Under the pieces are notes generated by a model. That model worked only from the letters and a program-made list of their open reading frames with translations, searched no databases and had not been told where the DNA came from. From Verrucomicrobiales bacterium (lineage in GTDB: Bacteria > Verrucomicrobiota > Verrucomicrobiia > Verrucomicrobiales > DEV007), in contig JAEUHI010000002.1 of NCBI GenBank assembly GCA_016795385.1, positions 47,310 to 111,309 of the forward strand: a stretch of DNA of 64,000 nucleotides. Direction: 5' to 3'. The position numbers and the translations under genes are program-made. Of the stretch, positions 62,960-64,000 are shown piece after piece; position 1 is the first letter of the stretch; every line of letters begins with the position of its first letter.

Positions 62960-63310
62960 TTATGTGAAGTTCGAGCTGACTTCTCTTGAGCAAAGACGCC
63001 TGCACAGATCTGCGAATACGATGCCGATAAAAATCATGGAGAGTCCACCCACTATGGACTTCGACAAAACACCTATACCACCAATAGTGAAAGCGATTGT
63101 ACCCACCGCTGTTCCAAGGATGTTCATGATCCAAGGGAACTTTGAAGAACCATAAATCATCCAAAGGCTCCATATCAACGCGCCGACGATCCCAGCAATG
63201 TGCCGGATCGGGGAGCCACCGATAAGACCCGCCAATCCAAGTCCGTGGATCACAACGGACGTGTAAATGATACGGTATCCAACGTTCTTTAATGGATCAG
63301 ATGGGAACAT
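62960..63310 (-). CDS. Cassette-encoded four-span membrane protein
   Basis: 116 residues from ATG 63310 (MFPSDPLKNVGYRIIYTS). Longer readings would start inside attC 8. Four hydrophobic segments (SVVIHGLGLAGLIGG, HIAGIVGALIWSLWMIYG, IMNILGTAVGTIAFTIGGIG, IVGGLSMIFIGIVFADLC). No family recognised. The stop lies 8 bp from attC 7. Confidence 0.68.
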   Translation of the reverse strand: MFPSDPLKNVGYRIIYTSVVIHGLGLAGLIGGSPIRHIAGIVGALIWSLWMIYGSSKFPWIMNILGTAVGTIAFTIGGIGVLSKSIVGGLSMIFIGIVFADLCRRLCSREVSSNFT

Positions 63311-63330
63311 ATTGAAGGCTGAAGTTTCTG

Positions 63331-63455
63331 GGCGAACGTAGAGGCCGCTCGCCCGATCCCGGGGGCGCGACCACGGTTGCAGATTAGGGAATCGAGCCAC
63401 GAAAGTCAATCAACTGCTGGCGGGGATCGGGTTGAGCGCGCCGGCTTGATAGGCC
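63331..63455 (-). other. attC site 8 (long type, variant R'')
   Basis: 125-bp site of the same family as attC 5 and 9 (GAGGCCGCTCG ... GGGGATCGGGTTG). On the minus strand the R'' core is GCCTATC instead of GCCTAAC, and this is the exact complement of its cassette's variant start (GATAGGC at attC 9). R' is GTTCGCC. Confidence 0.8.
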
Positions 63456-63467
63456 GCCGGTGGTCCC

Positions 63468-63683
63468 GCGCCGGTCCGGGTCGACGGATCCTGGGCAGCG
63501 CTGACCCGCAAGCGCCAGCCTGGCGAAGGTCGTGTGCCGCGTCGATCCGGGCGTGTGCGGAGCATGAGTGGCGGAAGGGTGAACGGTGCTTCGGTGATGC
63601 TGGATCCGGTCGATCATCGGTCCGGAAGGCGGAGGATGGGGCGGATGACCGGGGCGATGGATCGGAAATCCCTGGCCTATCGT
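63468..63683 (-). repeat. Gene-less cassette body (repeat family 1, copy B)
   Basis: Matches 58763-58979 over about 216 bp with scattered substitutions. Here it lies between attC 8 and attC 9 and is a complete gene-less cassette of about 350 bp with its attC. Reading frames shift between copies, so no gene is called. Confidence 0.8.
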
Positions 63684-63801
63684 AGAGGCCGCTCGACCCG
63701 ATCCCGGGGGCGCGGCTGCGACGGCAGGATACACGAAACGAGCCACGGAAGTCAATCAACGGCTGGCGGGGATCGGGTTGAGCGCGCCGGCTGGTTCTCG
63801 G
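63674..63801 (-). other. attC site 9 (long type, variant R')
   Basis: 128-bp site nearly identical to attC 5 through arms and tip. On the minus strand R'' is CGAGAAC and R' is GATAGGC. Its cassette runs off the right edge; the last bases (TTTCTCCG) match the cassette start seen at attC 6. Confidence 0.8.
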
Positions 63802-64000
63802 ACCCCGATCGTCCCTCCGACGCCGCATCCGGAGTGATCGATGCCTCCCCGTGTCCGGCCTTGCGTTGGTCGGGCGCGATGCCTGGCGGTGCCCCGGAAT
63901 CTCCGGAGGATGGGCGATCCGGCGGAGCCTCGGGTCTGCGGAAGACCGGCATCGATCCGGAGCCTCGGGCATCTGGCAGAGGATGGGAAGTCTTTCTCCG
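63683..64000 (-). repeat. Gene-less cassette with its attC (repeat family 2, copy D), cut by the edge
   Basis: Second copy of 62025-62340, including attC 9. It stops exactly at the window end where the next core would be expected. No gene in 63311-64000 apart from these cassette parts. Confidence 0.8.

Larger units (their letters stand above)
58970..64000 (-). mobile_element. Integron gene-cassette array, integrase outside the window
   Basis: Nine attC-type sites separate cassettes whose genes all read on the minus strand. Each site is an inverted repeat with bulges ending in AAC/GTT-type cores. In seven of eight complete cassettes the R'' core equals the complement of the core at the start of the same cassette; chance could hardly give this. 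Cassette genes appear more AT-rich than the chromosome and the flanking sequence is ordinary. Gene orientation puts attI and intI beyond 64,000. Array type: chromosomal integron. Confidence 0.85.

Noticed and set aside
62847..63173. 108-residue minus-strand frame overlapping attC 7 and the membrane-protein cassette gene
   Set aside because: It lies in another frame of the 62960-63310 gene, which has clear membrane segments, and it runs through attC 7.
58763..64000. CRISPR-like or REP-like repeat region
   Set aside because: Repeat units are long (about 60-320 bp), unevenly spaced and separated by genes, and their ends obey integron core rules. There are no short regular repeats with spacers anywhere in the window.

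Overview
The window is a GC-rich (roughly 60% or more by eye) bacterial chromosome segment. It most likely comes from a member of the Verrucomicrobiota. The pointers are a DUF1501 protein paired with a planctomycete-type cytochrome/PSD1 protein, a TIGR04073 exosortase-associated protein, a GreA-type factor with a very long N-terminal extension, and secreted proteins carrying motifs common in the Planctomycetes-Verrucomicrobia group. The phylum is inferred from family content; there is no rRNA gene in the window.

Layout. Positions 1-8600 (minus strand) hold the conserved transcription/translation cluster tRNA-Thr, tuf, tRNA-Trp, secE, nusG, rplK, rplA, rplJ, rplL, rpoB, with rpoB cut by the left edge. 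Positions 8.8-16.6 kb hold a YmdB-like phosphoesterase, a cell-wall amidase, a 1161-residue protein that looks like PPi-type PEP carboxykinase, a small membrane protein and a REP-associated tyrosine transposase. Positions 16.6-21.2 kb hold the PSD1/DUF1501 pair. Positions 21.3-23.6 kb hold an ECF sigma factor operon with ATGA start-stop overlaps. Positions 23.6-24.0 kb hold tRNA-Tyr, its terminator and a partial duplication of both. Positions 24.1-31.3 kb hold a zinc-ribbon protein, mfd, a SurA-like isomerase, kdsB and pyrG. Positions 31.3-41.4 kb are mixed housekeeping and envelope genes.

Positions 41.4-48.9 kb (minus strand) form a probable five-gene operon. A CreB/CreC-type two-component system is followed by two paralogous secreted DUF4424-like proteins and an exported protein that fuses an arginase-fold (UPF0489-like) domain, an NlpC/P60-like domain and a CapA-type phosphoesterase domain. 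Positions 49-58.7 kb carry an RNase III-like miniprotein, Hsp33, a cNMP-binding protein, a GYF/PH protein, a thioesterase, a secreted protein with a degenerate Lon-protease-like domain, a TonB-dependent receptor, an ABC ATPase and a host-attachment-like protein.

The right end, 58,970-64,000, is the most unusual part. It is an integron gene-cassette array. I can draw nine attC-type sites as imperfect bulged inverted repeats bounded by AAC/GTT cores. The cassette genes all lie on the minus strand and appear more AT-rich than the rest. In seven of the eight cassettes with both ends in the window, the core at the start of the cassette is the exact complement of the core in its own attC, as cassette excision and integration requires. 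Some cassettes carry no gene and are present in two copies. One cassette type has a variant core (GAT for GTT) that has changed on both sides. The integrase and attI should lie beyond the right edge. Cassette products are mostly exported or membrane proteins plus one putative zinc metallopeptidase.
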